Assembly (NCBI GenBank): GCA_003427395.1
Contig: BFEA01000411.1
Location: 520,096-550,984 of the forward strand
Direction of reading: 5' to 3'
DNA from: Chara braunii
Taxonomy: Eukaryota; Streptophyta; Charophyceae; Charales; Characeae
DNA: 30,889 nucleotides
A program made the position numbers and the translations under genes. The notes beneath the pieces were generated by a model. That model saw only the letters and a list, made by a program, of their open reading frames with translations, was not told the origin of the DNA and did not search any database. The first letter of the stretch is position 1, and each line of letters opens with the position of its first letter. This document shows positions 1 to 13,351 of the stretch, piece after piece.

Positions 1-1833
1 CAGGGAGAGGACGGATACGCGATCTGGCCTGATCGACTGCCATTGGGCAAGTGAGCAAAAGAGAGAAGGATGGTGGTCATCCTGTAAACGGACCCATCAT
101 AGAAACGTTGCGTCACCAAAAAAAAGATGCAAGGGAGTGAAATTAGCTGGGAGAATGAAATGATTGCAGATAGGAGTTGTGCTCCATTTCCTCCAGAGCC
201 CGATTGCTACAGAACCGACCAGTCACAAAGAATTTAATATTAACAACAAAGTACTCCTCCGCCACACGTCACCTGTGCCGTATTCTTCAGCAGCACTCCT
301 CCGCTCTGCCGACGCCAGATTGCCGCACTCCAATATGCCGCACTGCCGCTGGAATCGCACAGCAACCTCCGTGAGAAGCCGATTCCTGCGCATCAAGCAC
401 TTTGAAAGAGTGGCAGAAAGCCAAGGTGACCTCTGCAGATGATCCTTGGTAGATGTTCCATGGAAGGACAGTGAAGGTACTCACTCCGAAGGAGACAGGT
501 GATGATGTAGGGAGGGTGAGATCAAAGAGGGGGGCAAAGAGCTACACCCTCAAGAAGAAAGGAGGGAAGGCGAGGAAGAAGCAAAACACATCAGCCACAA
601 CTTTCCCCAGACCAATTCCTGGAAAACTACAAGGAATGGGCATCGGCAGAAACTGGGTCACGACTCCACAAATCTGGGTGAAAAGAAAAACAGGGATGAA
701 AAAAAAGCAGCCACTGAGCTGCCCATCAAGACGGGCAATGCAGAGGAAATATATTGATGCCATGAACCTGCACAGACAAGAGACCAAGTGCAGTACACGA
801 ACATGGACTTCCTTTTAGGCGAGGGCAAGGAACATGCGAACGGGCTGGTGAGGCACCGGGGGGGGGGGCAAGTTCATCCAGCCGTCGTCCAAAATGGATC
901 TTGCCAGGAATACACGGCATGCTACGACAGGGGACAAGACCGCACGATCACTCTGCTGTTCATCCTGAACCGGCACAAGTCCCCTCCCTCATCCTCCAAG
1001 GGGTCCTTTCCTTGCCACCCACAACCCCCCCCCCCTCTTCCCTGGGGCCATCCTGTTTACCCTCCCTTGCCCCTCCTCCCCCCCCTCGCTTTGCCAGCAA
1101 TGCCCCCACCTTATGATTCGTTCTGGAAAAAGAGGGGGAAGGAAAGAGAAACTACGACTCCTCAACACCTCCTCCTATCATCGCCCACACTCTAGCATTT
1201 CAACAACTCCCTCCCTCCCTCCCTCCCTCCCTCCCTTCTTTCCCTTATCCCTTCCTAGCCCCACTCCCATCCCCCATAATGATTGATGCACACACATAAA
1301 AGTACAAAGGTTGTTAAGAGCTCCAACCGGACTACCAAATACTTGCCACATTCGCACCATCCCCGACAAAGCAGGCTTCCTCCAGGAACCGGCTGCTCGG
1401 AAATCGAACACCCTGAGATGCCCGGAACACTCAGCCTGTAGCCTTATCGATCGATCGACTGAGCCTCTAAAGCACCAAACCTCTGGTGCTGCTGCTGCTA
1501 TTCGTCCCATTCGTACCAAGGACCTCATTGAAGGGAAAGGTAAGGGAAGACGCATAATCTCTGACGCTCAGAATTCGTCGCATTCCAAAACCGATCTTCG
1601 GGGACCAAATAAGAGCAACATGACCAACAAATCCAGACGGCATTTTTTCACAGAAACAGGCAGGCAGACAGGCCACCAGCAGTTCTCTGGGCCAGCAGGA
1701 TGTTTCTCCGACTCCTATCAGGCTATCCCGGTCCTGCACTTCCCACTCCAAAGCTCCTCAAACACACAAACATCCGGCTGCCTCAAGGCGACATCAGGAG
1801 CAATAACAACAATATGCAATTTACACCCAGATG
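1..1833. other. 3' flank of NF-YC; no gene recognised
   Basis: On the minus strand this lies downstream of the NF-YC stop and should contain its 3' UTR. No reading frame here has recognisable protein character. It contains C-runs near 1025-1090 and a (CCCT)n tract at 1207-1236. Confidence 0.5.
1207..1236. repeat. (CCCT)n microsatellite
   Basis: About seven copies of the tetranucleotide CTCC lie downstream of the NF-YC stop codon. Confidence 0.9.
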
Positions 1834-1956
1834 TTAGCCCGATGGAGCCATTCCCGTCTGAGAACCGTCTTGCCCTGTCGGCATTTGCGGCTGCTGATGC
1901 CACATTTGCTGCAACGCCTGCGGTTGCTGCTGCATGTACTGGACTGGCCCGCGTAC
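1834..1956 (-). CDS. NF-YC: NF-YC exon F: Q-rich C-terminus and stop
   Basis: The exon is 123 nt, encoding 40 codons and a TAA stop at 1836-1834. It begins [20 protein letters not shown] and ends QTGMAPSG. The Gln/Met/Trp composition matches the tail of plant NF-YC. The acceptor is TTTGCAATGTAG|GTACGC, in phase 0 with the upstream exon. An acceptor slightly further in could be used instead, so the first few residues are the least certain. The 3' UTR must lie below 1834, but no clear polyadenylation signal could be assigned. Confidence 0.85.
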   Translation of the reverse strand, partial: VRGPVQYMQQQPQALQQMWHQQPQMPTGQDGSQTGMAPSG

Positions 1957-3518
1957 CTACATTGCAAAGAGAGTGGACAACAAACACAGGGTGCTTAATG
2001 AAGGCCTTATACGACATCCAAGCAAATACACATATAAACAAAACAAAAAGTGCTGCGAACTAAGCATGCAACGCAGCAAACAAATGACCAAACTGACCAT
2101 ACAGGTCAGGGCAACTGGGAGGGCGGGAGGGGGGAGGGTGTTCAGATTTTCCCGCCCAGAAGGCGGAAGTGACCCATGGGGCCGCCCCGTGCGCCAGTGC
2201 GATCCCAGCCAAGGCCATGGAGCAACAAGTGCCTTGAAGCTAGCTTCTAGAGATGGTCGAATGCTGTCCATGGATTTCAACATCTTTTCGCGCGAACTGC
2301 CCCAACATCTACCTCGTCAAAGCTCTCTGTTGCCAGACCCTCGCCGGTCCAAGCAATTGTCCCTCTATGGATCCCAGCCAGGGCCATGGAGCAACTAGTG
2401 TCAAGTGGCTTGAAGCTGGCTTCTAGAGATGGTTGAATGTTGTACATGGATTTCAACATCTTTTCGCGCAAACTGCCCCGACATCTACCTTGTCAAAGCT
2501 CTCCTTTGCCAGACCCTCTCGACCGTCCGGGCAATTTCTCCCTCTATGGAGGCCACCAAACGCTCTATGGTCCAAACTGCAGAAAAGGGCCCCTCTATGG
2601 TTTGAACCACCAGTACAAGGGCCAGCTATCCTGTTCCTACGTGCCAGTTCACACCACAGAAACGTGCAGTTCGACGACGCCCATCTGGCTGAATGGTATG
2701 TAAGTGTTCCTGTCAGTACGACGTACGTTCATATCCCGATGCAATCAGACAAACATAGTAAAATTGGGCGCTACCTGCATTTTCGAGGCTTAAAGGCTTA
2801 AACCACCCCCTTAAAGGCTTAAACCACCCCCTTAAATGCTTAAACCACCCCCTTAAAGGCTTATAAACCACCACTACCTTTCCCAGGCAACTTCGAGAAT
2901 CAAAAACGTAACACTCCAGGTTCTTCGGAGGCCCAGGGCTACCGGACCCCGATGGCTGGCGGCACCAGCCAAGAGAAAAAACAAATTTTAACAAAACACC
3001 ACGCTGGCACTTTGGTCATGCTTGGCGCACAGGGGGAATCCTCCTCAGCACAAACAGCCTCAGAGGCAGTGGAGGTTTAAACTTCAAACAACCACTACGT
3101 CCAAGCCTCTTTCTCCCAACAGGGTAAATTTGTGCTGCAACCCGAAAAGCAAACAATTTGGCATGGTGCTATTCATTCTCCCGGTTTGGATGGCTCCGAT
3201 AGGCTGAGCCCCCAAGGGCACAATGAATTAACAGCTGCCCCGCAACAAAATACAGGGAGGCATAGCGGAAGCTCCATAGGGAAAACAAAAGACTCCGGGA
3301 ACCAGGCAAAATCCCACCCACAACAGCTTTTCTTTAGGCCAAGGCAACATTTCACATCCAAAAAAGAGCGTCTCTGATCTACTGATGGTTTAAACCGCCA
3401 GCGTATTTCAATCCTCCCGATTCCACAAGACCGCACAGTTTCTGCATTGGGCCATAGGATTGTTGAGATTCTTTTCCTTCCAAGCCCGCATTGCATCCTC
3501 GATAGGCACACGATTAGT

Positions 3519-3578
<60 letters not shown>

Positions 3579-6500
3579 CACACGCACACACACACGCACA
3601 CACACATGCACACACACACACACATGCACACACAGTCTGACAGTAACTCGGTAATACTTGTGCAAAAACTTGGCATGTTTCTTTTGCAAATGACAGCACA
3701 ACGCACCTGTGCTTGTTGATACATCATGGATGGATCCATCGGCATTGCAGGCCGCCCAACCATCATCGCCTGCAATCAATTTAGGGTCAACTCGGTCAGA
3801 AACAAGCGAAACATCGGCAAGATTTCAACAGCCAACAACAGATGCACAGGCAGGCATACTCACAGCAGGAGCATTCTGGCCGGGTTGGAAAAGCGGTCAT
3901 AATATACATAATACCCTAACTGTTGATGAATGGATCATGAGTTCAAATCGTGACATAATCAGATGGTTGCAATGGCCACAGCAACCCCCTTGAAAAAGAA
4001 GAAACGAAAACAAAAACAACAAAAAACAGACGCAAGGCATCTCTAAGCAGGGGGGCGCTCCAAGGCGCACCAGTTGGCAGAAAATGCATCCAGACTTCCA
4101 AACACAAACACACCATAAACTCAATGGATGGAGGAAGAGACAAATGAAAAGCGAGCCAGGAAAGAAATCCAAATCATCGGCCGCAACATTCCCCCCCCAC
4201 CCCTTTAATTTTCTATAAAGACCTATTATGGTCGCATAGAAATATATATCATATATATTTATTATTTAGTATCAACATGTCCCCAATCGTAGACTCACCA
4301 TAAAGAGAAAGGAAGAGGTAAAACTAAACAGGCATGCTCGCAACGGCCGGATTTTCATTTGACTCTCGCTACTAATCCGGAGCATAAATGGCTACCGTCC
4401 CTTGGACTTACAGATGAACATACGTACAGAAAAAGGAGCCGAAGTCGGCATTTCCAATGAACAAGAGAAGAGCAAGTATAGCGGCAAGTAAACGGTGCAA
4501 ACGGACCGGAAAGCAGAACCCGTTACTCTCAATTTGAGACTCAGGGACACCCGGCGAATCACACCCCCAACCGAACTGCTGCAAAAACAAGAGTGCACAA
4601 TTAGCTACTATTAGAATGGAAGCATTTCTGTTGATTCAATTTACAGCTGCTAACCTTTGACGAAAATTTTGGCTACTTTCAGAAGCTGCTGGAATGGTGG
4701 GGAGAAAAAAAAGAAAGGGGGAGGGGGGGGGGGGGGGGGGAGGAAACGGGGGGGGAAGAGCAATTAAGTCGCAAACTCGAACAAGAACATGTGCTCAAGC
4801 TTGGGTTGTGAAGGAGAAAAGCACACAACGACAGACCATTTCTCGTAGCATTGCGAGCGCTCCGCTTCACCGCTCTTTTTCACAATTAAGCTTATCCACC
4901 CGCTACACAGTCTGTTGGGAGCAATGAAAGACCTCACATCAATGGACTTCACTCTCTTGAAAGAGCACTGGGAACATAATAGAAAAGACGAAAGGGGGAG
5001 AGAGAGAGAGAGCGAGAGACGGAGAGAGTGGAAAGGTGAACTTGAAGGTGCAAGCACCGCAAGGCATAAAAAAGGACGAAGGAGAGACCACACACAGTGC
5101 TCAGCTAATTCATTGTATGCGAGCCGGTGCAAATGCCTATACCCCTAGCTGAAAGGGACGAATCAATGTGCTTGTAGCTCAATCAATAGGATAGAGGACC
5201 AAACTACGGATTAGCTTTTGGACTATTTCCAAGATAAAGACTGCATTCGGGACTCAAAGGTCTCCTTCTCCTATCGGCTATCTCTAAGGCATCGAGGACC
5301 CACACCAGTCGCCACAGTTCTAGCCCCTCTTCAGGGAACCAATTACCAACCCCTTAAGACATCCCAACCCCCTCTAGCCATGCTGCAATATTCCATGGTC
5401 GCCACCACGTCACCCATGAAAACGGACAGCTGACTGATCATACCCACCAGGCAATTGCCACAGGGTCAGCCACAGGGTAACTGCCAGGTTGGCAGCAAGA
5501 GTCCCCTGGTTGTAATGACTGATGGTGAATACCCCACCACCACTCTCCATCATGGTGAGCACTGGGTGACCATTGAGTGGAATGGTGCTTCTTGTCAAGC
5601 TCTGTTATTACTGGCTTCACAAGAACCATGCGAGAAGATGGTAGTCAAAGGCCAAGCACACAACCCACAAAGTAGTGTGTAAGTTCACCATACAGAGGGA
5701 TATACGTCTGCGGATGGTGTGGAATAGGCAGAGAGAGAGACCTGGGGATTGGTGTGACGTAACGAAAGGGGATCCGCATGATCCCGCAGCGACCGAAAAT
5801 GATTTCCATCCAATACCACGCGATTCAATGCGGAGGAGAGGGCCTTCTGCTGCCAAACACCGCTCGCTACAAGTTGCGCGGTCCAACCAACACCTGATTT
5901 GAAAGTTGAAATGCACGAACAGCAAAAGAAATCCCAGACAACCATTCCCGGTCACGGAAAAGACAGACCTAACACTCATTTCTCGAAACAGGGAGACGCA
6001 TCCTGCGCCCACGGCCAAACAGCCTGCCTGCCCGCATCGCCGCCTCGTGCCTAGCACCACCAGAAGCAACTTGAACCGCCCGCCAGGTAACCTTGAGGAT
6101 CGAAATTGTATCCATTCGGGTTCTTGATGATGAACAGTGCTACCGCACCGGAATGCCCGGCGCCACCAGCACAAAAAAAGGAAGGCACTGCACCGCTGGC
6201 TGTTCGTTTTTCGTTGGCATGCAGTGCAAATCCTTCGTTGGGAATAAGAGGCTCGGAGGTACTGGTGGTTTAACGTGAACGAGGTACTCACCACAAACAC
6301 CATAGATCCATCCTAGACCTATAGGCATATACCCTCCAGTGCCCATCATCACCACTACCACACCGTCCCCTGTTCCTATTACACCGCCATTGACGTAGGT
6401 AACCACATGGGCAAGAGATGTATGGAAAACGAGACTCTTACCGGTGCCTGCATCATTTGTTGGGGCTGCTGTGGGGCTGCTGCAGGCTGTGGCTGCATAT

Positions 6501-8619
6501 AGTACATCCCCGGATACGCGAGCGAATCCCCTGCAGGAGGCAACGGTACTGGTGGTCGAGAAACAGATAGACCCTCCTCCTGGAAGGAAACGACAGCATG
6601 TACACAGAGCAAACACCAAATCATTGTGGACCACGTACAGATCAGCTTCTGCACACGAACCCGCGCCATAATTCCGGACCAGGTGAAGATCAGCCTGCTG
6701 CAACCCAACAAGGCATACTGCATTCTTGCCAAGTCATTAAACCAAAAAATGTGACAGCAAACCTCCTCCTCACAGCAAAGAGGCGACCGCTCCACCCGCA
6801 AAAATTTCCCAATATGGAAGTACAGAGGGTCCAAATGTTCAACAATCTTTACAGCGTCTAAAGACTCTAAACAACAAACATCACTCTTCCCTACCGGTCT
6901 CAAAAAGATGATACAGTCAACGAAAGGGTTTGATCTTCGACGTCCTTTGTCACATCCTTTAACATTGGAACAATGCGGAGAAGGTTAGATACTAAAAAAA
7001 GAGATCCCATCTTTTTCCCGCTCAGAAGACGAGCAAATGTCAAAAGTCGTTGATAAACTAACAGCTTGAGAACCGTATCGACAAGGAAATCGGCATGCGC
7101 AATACACAAACCTTGATGTCGTCACGAGGCACAATATCCACAAGGAAATCGAAGATGTCCGTCTTCGTGATCGCATGAGCAATGTCGTTCCTCTGGAGTG
7201 TTCGCCTCTTATTCTCTTCCGTATGTATCCACGACCTTAACGTAAGCTCTAAAATGAACATTTCACACGCTTTTGCAAACAGCACGGGAGCCTCGGCACT
7301 AATCATCTGAGATGATTAGCGCCACCAGCACGAAGCACCACACGTAACCAAAAGTGGATTACCAAACAAAAAAGCAGCCAGAAAGACAACCACAAACCGC
7401 AAAACTGAGTGCCACAGGGGAACTTCGTCAACCATGTCCACCAACATAAAAGATCGAACAGAAAGACGTTAACATCTAGGACCCAGCAAGCAGAAAACAC
7501 CGACCAGCCACGGTAGCACGGGATATTCCAGACAATAGTGATCCATGCACAAGTTGAGCCCCATTTTGGTTTTACATTTTATTTTTTTTATGCTCACGTT
7601 CGATGTACGAGTGCTCACTAGATTTAAAATTTCAAGTTTTAACAAACTACAAAGCTTCTTTTTTTTTTGGGGGGGGGGGTCCGTCTTTCTGTTCCTTTTC
7701 CTTTAGCAAACTACAAAGCTTCTTTTTTTGGGGGGGGTCGGTCTTTCTGTTCCTTTTCCTTCCTTCCTACATTTTTCATTCTGTTCCGCGGTTACGTTCC
7801 AGTCAGACCACCCATCAAAGCGACAACAGCACACTTCCAGACTCTTTGTGTGTGTGTGTGTGCATGTGTGTGTGTGCATGTGTGTGTGTGGGTGTGTGTG
7901 GTGTCTGAGAGAGAGAGAGAGAGAGAGCATGCATATGTAAGGCGGTACACATCCACCTGAGAGCAACAACAGCACACTCTGAGGCCAGAACATTTATATA
8001 GGCAGTACACATCCACCTCAGAGTCTCCGAAACGGCTTTTCATTGAAGACATTTTTATCTGCACCCTCCACCCAATGTCTTAGTTTTGCAGTGAATTCAG
8101 GTCCCATGAGGAACACAGCTCCTTCGGTCCAGGAACGATTACTAACTAAATAAAAAATAAACTGGCACCCTTCTTTGGTAGAAGGATGTAAAAAGTAGGG
8201 GGCACCAAAAAGCAGGTCAGGTCGTTGTTTGCTCATCCATTATGACGAAAACAAAAGGAGGGAGTATGCTAGTGTAGCAGGCTAAGGGTAGCAGCCACAA
8301 CGTGTTGCTACCCACCAATAGCGTGAGGCCTGCCACAGGGAGGACACCCAGGACAGGGGTGTCTGCTCGTATCAGCAGCTCTGTCAGGCCCGGAGGCTGT
8401 TTCAAAACAAAAACAAAACAAAAAATCCCCCAGCCATTCAGCACCCCGGGGGAAAAACGACATACACAAACCAAGCAAGAGCATCTCAATCCAGGCCATG
8501 ATTCATGGCTCACGGGCCTTCCATCTTAGGGATCCTACAGTTAAAATTTTAAATAAATAAACAGAAAAAATTCAAGCCAACTCACCCCTAACTACCATTC
8601 CACATACCGAGCTTGAAGG

Positions 8620-8687
<68 letters not shown>

Positions 8688-11600
8688 GGAAAAGAATGAG
8701 CACACATACCAAAGAGAAATAAAGACAATGTGACGACAAGATATAGTCAGAGAGGGATAGAGGTAGTCCATGAGACGAGAGAAATGGAGAGAGAGAGGGA
8801 GAGAGAGAGAGAGAGGGAGACAACGGGGGGAGGGGGGAGGGGGGAGGGGGGAAGGGAGACAGAGAGGGAGAGACCAATGGACTAAGTTCAAAACATACCC
8901 TAACATCCTCATCCGACTTCATAATCTTCTTGATTCTCGCTAAAGGAAGCTGATGATTCTTAAAATCTGCAAGTCACAAGACATGGGTGCGCAATATTCC
9001 CATTAGTAGGCCATTACTTACAAAACAAACAAACAAACACAAGGGTACCTGTTGCGGCTTCGCTCGAAAAAAATGGAGGGCAAAGAGCAAAAACGTGAAA
9101 GCGGGGATTTGTGGGAGGGGGGGGCAGGGTCCGGGGGGATTTAGCTCACCTGTGTACTCCTGTTGACTCAGTAGATGTATTGCTGCTGGACATCAGAAAG
9201 CCTTGGAAAAACTGTCTTTTTTTCTGGGTTAGGCTGACGCCCGGCCCAGACGGACGGGGGGGGGTCCGTCCGGCAAAACCAGACGAGCCAAAAAACATCC
9301 CAGGAATTTTTTTTTTTTTTTTTTGAAGATGGGGTNCACACACACACACACACACACAGGGGATGGCACTCTGCGCCACCAGATGGTCAGTATCCCTATG
9401 GGCACTAACGCCGGACCAGAAATTGCCAACCGCACGCTTTATTAAGAGGAAGCACAGTTCATCGATGATCTTCATTAACGAGATCTGTGTGCTGGGTAAG
9501 CATATGCATTCGCATACCGATTCATTGATGACATTCTATCCTGGAAGACGTTCCCCGCTGTCTCCTGCTCGGTATGATCTCGAGTGGAAAGACACTACTG
9601 AGCAAGATGGGTCATGTCTTTTCCTTGGGGCAAGAATCATGGTTCAGCCTGATGGCTCACTTTGCATTCGCGTGGTTGATACGGCCGAGGCCTGGACGTT
9701 CCCTGCCATACATTATCCCAAGGCCCCGGTTCATCGGCCTGCAGGTGTGCTCACGGGACAACTAACGAGATTCGAACATATATTTAACAATACCACCGAC
9801 TTCAAAGCGGCAGTGACTTCCCTGACACGACGTATGCTTATCAGGGGCCATCCTCCCAGTGTCCTGGCTAGAGGCTGGACTGCATATGTGTGTGGTCGGC
9901 AGCGCTGGCTACCAACTCATGTCACACGACTTTCGAACTGGTTTCGCTGCATGGTTCGCTGGGCAATTGCTCACCCGCTCCCAAAACCTGATTCTGTGCG
10001 CAGGTCCTCCACCCAACCGCACACAAGACCGCCTGCCACCAATATTGACAGCAGGCAGCATCAGCTCTCCGCACAGTCAAACGCAGCCGGCCTGCCCTTC
10101 CTGTTATCCCTGCTGAAATGGTAGATGCTAATGTGGATACGCCAACTCAGCCAGAGACCATGCCAGCCACAGTAAACAATGTAAACGTTATCGAAGTGGC
10201 TGTAAGGGATGGAGTTCAGCATCCTACCAATACGGGCGACTGTTGCTGCTGCTGCGGAAAGCATACCTCCTCCACTGCCACTGCTGCCACCACCGCCTCC
10301 ACCACCACCCACACCGCCACCACCACCGCCATCACTGCCATCATCAGCAGCAGCACCACCACCATCATTACCGCCACCCCCACCGACGTCCTCTATTGCA
10401 GCATCCTCTCAGTCATCTGTCTCTTCTTCTTCCTCTTCCCCTATGTTATGATTCTGGTTGTGTGCTGTCTGAAGACCAACACTCACTCGCATAGACTTCC
10501 AAGTATGCCCATACGTACACAGAAGGAAGGGGAGAGGATAGGAGTATCACACCGCACAGGGAGAGAGAAACACAGCGGAAGACGTGACCATGCGATATGA
10601 CAGGGTACACTGAAAGTGCAATTCACTCCACTCAATCCTCACAACCAGTCATAAAGAAAAGCCGAGCAGATCACATCCAGGAAACAATGAAACGATGATA
10701 GTCCAAACCCAGTTACACACTGTTTATTAAACTCAGAGTCTCGAATTGTCAGGATAACCTCAGTACTACAGTGCACTGCAAAAAAATGAGCAGCGCTTCA
10801 CTCCCCAACCCTGATTAGCCACTCGTAACAGCCCGGAGCCCTTGAAACATCAAGCGCCACCCAGATACAGCCTCCAAAGGGAAGCGCCACCCTGAAACAG
10901 GCCTCTGAGGCCAAGCGCCACTCAGAGGATGAAGAAGAAGACCAGCGCCACAGTATCTGATGATGACGAAGTGTCGGTAGACTTCCCGGATGGAAGTCTT
11001 CCGCAGCGCCCCCAAACCCTGACAAGATGACCTCTGAGGAAGAAGCTGCAGCTATGGCTGCAGCGCCACCACCCTGGAAGCCCACTCCGGAGGAGGGTCC
11101 AGCAGGGCACCAACTTCTCTCGCCTCCAGCAGACCTCGATAGCCCAGACCTCTGTCAGCCCCTGCGTGCTGGCAGAGTACAGCGCAGGTCCCAGTATGGC
11201 CGGCGCTCCGAAGGTCTGGCTTTGCCTGTCCCCTTCCACGCTGAGCCGTCACCACTTCCGGTTCACGCGTAGCGCAGCAGCGATGTACTCGGTACCAACT
11301 GCCAAAAGCCCTGAACCGATGTGCCCATTCTATCTATAGACTACAACTAGCCTAGACTCGACCTAGACCGGACTGACTGACTGACCGGTACCGATTCAGT
11401 TTCGGCCTTTCGGCCTCTCCCTTACCCGGCTATAGGCTATAGGACCATCTATCAGCATAGGCCCTTAGGGCCTGTCTGTCCTAGGGGTAGCCCGGGCCTG
11501 CTATTCGCAGTTAGGGTAGTAGTAGGAAATTCAGTTAGTGTTAGGCCGGTATTTTTCCCAAATTTGTACGTATGTCCCTCACAAATTTCCACTACAGGCA

Positions 11601-13307
11601 GGTCTCTCGGTTAGCCCTCAGCCACACAAAATTACGAATCTACCCTACCTACGGTACAGCCTCGACAGAGAGAGGCTACAGGCAACCAGAAAACAGCAAG
11701 TCATTGCACCTTCCTCCAATACTTCCTCATCATCTGTAGTGATTAATCTTTCTCTAGCTAGCGAGCCTACAGCCTTTGCTTTTTCCAAGTATATTAGATT
11801 GCTTTGGCTTTGAGAGATCAATCATCAAAAGCTCCTTAAAAAAAAAAGAGAATTCATAATGGTTTTTAGCTGGGTTAGGCCGACGCCCGGCCCAGACGGA
11901 CGGGGGGGGGGTCCGTCCGGCAAAACCAGACGAGCCAAAAAACATCCCAGCAATTTTTTATTTATTTTTTTGAAGATGGGGTTGGAGTGCGCTCGCTGAG
12001 AGGAGCCCGAATCCGCAGAGAAACTTGTGAAAGTCGTGTGTGTGTGTGTGTTGTGGGGGGGGGGTGGAGGGGAGGTGGAGTTGAGGTGGAGGGGGGATTT
12101 GACAAGGGGGTTAAAGGGTGTGTTGTAGCAGCCTTTTCCTGTTTCTTCTGCCGTTTTGCCCCTCCTCCGTCCAGACCTGCCACTCCCCCCTCCAATGTCG
12201 CTGGCACCGCCCGCCATTGTGCCGTGGAAGTAGAGGATGGGGGCGGGGGGGTGGAGGGGAGGTGGAGGGGGGATTTGACAAGGGGGTTAAAGGGTGTGTT
12301 GTAGCAGCCTTTTCCTGTTTCTTCTGCCGTTTTGCCCCTCCTCCGTCCAGACCCGCCACTCCCCCCTCCAATGTCGCTGGCACCGCCCCCATTGTGCCGT
12401 GGAAGTTGAGGATGCAAGGACCACCAGCGAGGGAAAAAAGAAAGTTCAAATATCGGAAGAAGAAGAAGAAGAGAAGAAGAAGAAGAATTACAAGGAGAAG
12501 AAGAAGAAGACTTAGAAGGAGAAGTAGTAGTAGTAGTAGTAGTAGTAGAAGAAGAAGAAGAAGAAGACTTAGGGAGGAGGAGGAGAAAGGAGGAGGAGGA
12601 GGCAAGAAGAAGACGAAGGGAGGGGGAGGAGGAGGAGGAAAGAAGAAGGCGAAGGGAGGGGGAGGAGGAGAGAGAGGAGGAGGAGACAAGAAGATGAAAG
12701 GAGGAGGAGGAGGACGACGACGACCCGCCGATTGTGAGTTGCATTGACGGGTAAAAAAGAAAAAAGACAAAAAAGATGACGAAGGAGGAAGAGGAGGAGG
12801 AGGAGAGAAGAAGCGAAGGGAGGGGGAGGAGGAGGAGAAAAAAAAAAGGATGACGAAGGAGGAAGAGGAGGAGAGAAGAAGACGAAGGGAGGGGGAGGAG
12901 GAGGAGGAGAGAAGAGGGGGGAGGAGGAGGAGAGGAGGAGAAGGAGAGAGAGAGAGAGAGAGAGAGAGAGCCTGACACGTGGCACTTCGCCCGATGAAGA
13001 AAGCCAATGAAATACGGAGGACGAGAGAAGAAGACGAAGGGAGGAGGACGAGGAGGACCTGCCGGTTTCGTGATACGTCGACGAAACAGAAAAAAAAAAG
13101 GATGACGAAGGAGGAGGAGGAGAGAGAGAGAGAGAGAGAGAGACTGACACGTGGCACTTCGCCCGATAAAGAAAACCAACGAAATAGGGAGGAGGAGGAG
13201 AAAGGAGGGGAGAAGAAGACGAAGGGAGGGGGAGGAGGAGGAGGAGAGAAGAAGACAAAGGAGGGGGGGGAGGAGGAGGAGAGAAGAAGGCAGGGAGGGG
13301 GAACGAG

Positions 13308-13351
<44 letters not shown>

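Larger units (their letters stand above)
1957..3706 (-). other. NF-YC intron 5
   Basis: This 1.75-kb intron has donor GTGCGT and acceptor AATGTAG. It contains a diverged tandem duplication (2201-2550), a 21-22 bp minisatellite (2786-2874) and a (CA)n tract (3522-3634). No further exon was recognised in it. Confidence 0.85.
7307..8898 (-). other. NF-YC intron 2
   Basis: This 1.6-kb intron has donor GTATGT and acceptor CATCTCAG. It contains a 64-bp tandem duplication, (TG)n and (GA)n tracts. A 72-residue minus-strand frame at 8018-8236 looks somewhat protein-like but has no recognised family or support. Confidence 0.85.

Noticed and set aside
3447-3719. Thr/His and Cys/Val repeat proteins
   Set aside because: Translation of the (CA)n microsatellite.
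5617-6303. 228-residue minus-strand frame inside NF-YC intron 4
   Set aside because: It has no recognisable domain, Cys/Arg/Ser-rich chance composition, and lies between well supported exons.
6255-6400. Possible extra NF-YC exon encoding [15 protein letters not shown]
   Set aside because: It has an acceptable donor (GTGAGT), but the acceptor is poor, and exons D and E already join in phase with good similarity to the family. It could be an alternative exon, which needs transcript support.
8018-8236. 72-residue minus-strand frame in intron 2
   Set aside because: It looks mildly protein-like but has no family match, conserved motif or splice context.
10118-10600. 160-residue Thr/Ala-rich frame
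   Set aside because: It is driven by the CCA/CCG trinucleotide tract.
13055-13100. Second hammerhead suggested by GGTTTCGTGATACGTCGACG and GAAAC nearby
   Set aside because: It has no CUGAUGA core and no stem arrangement on either strand.
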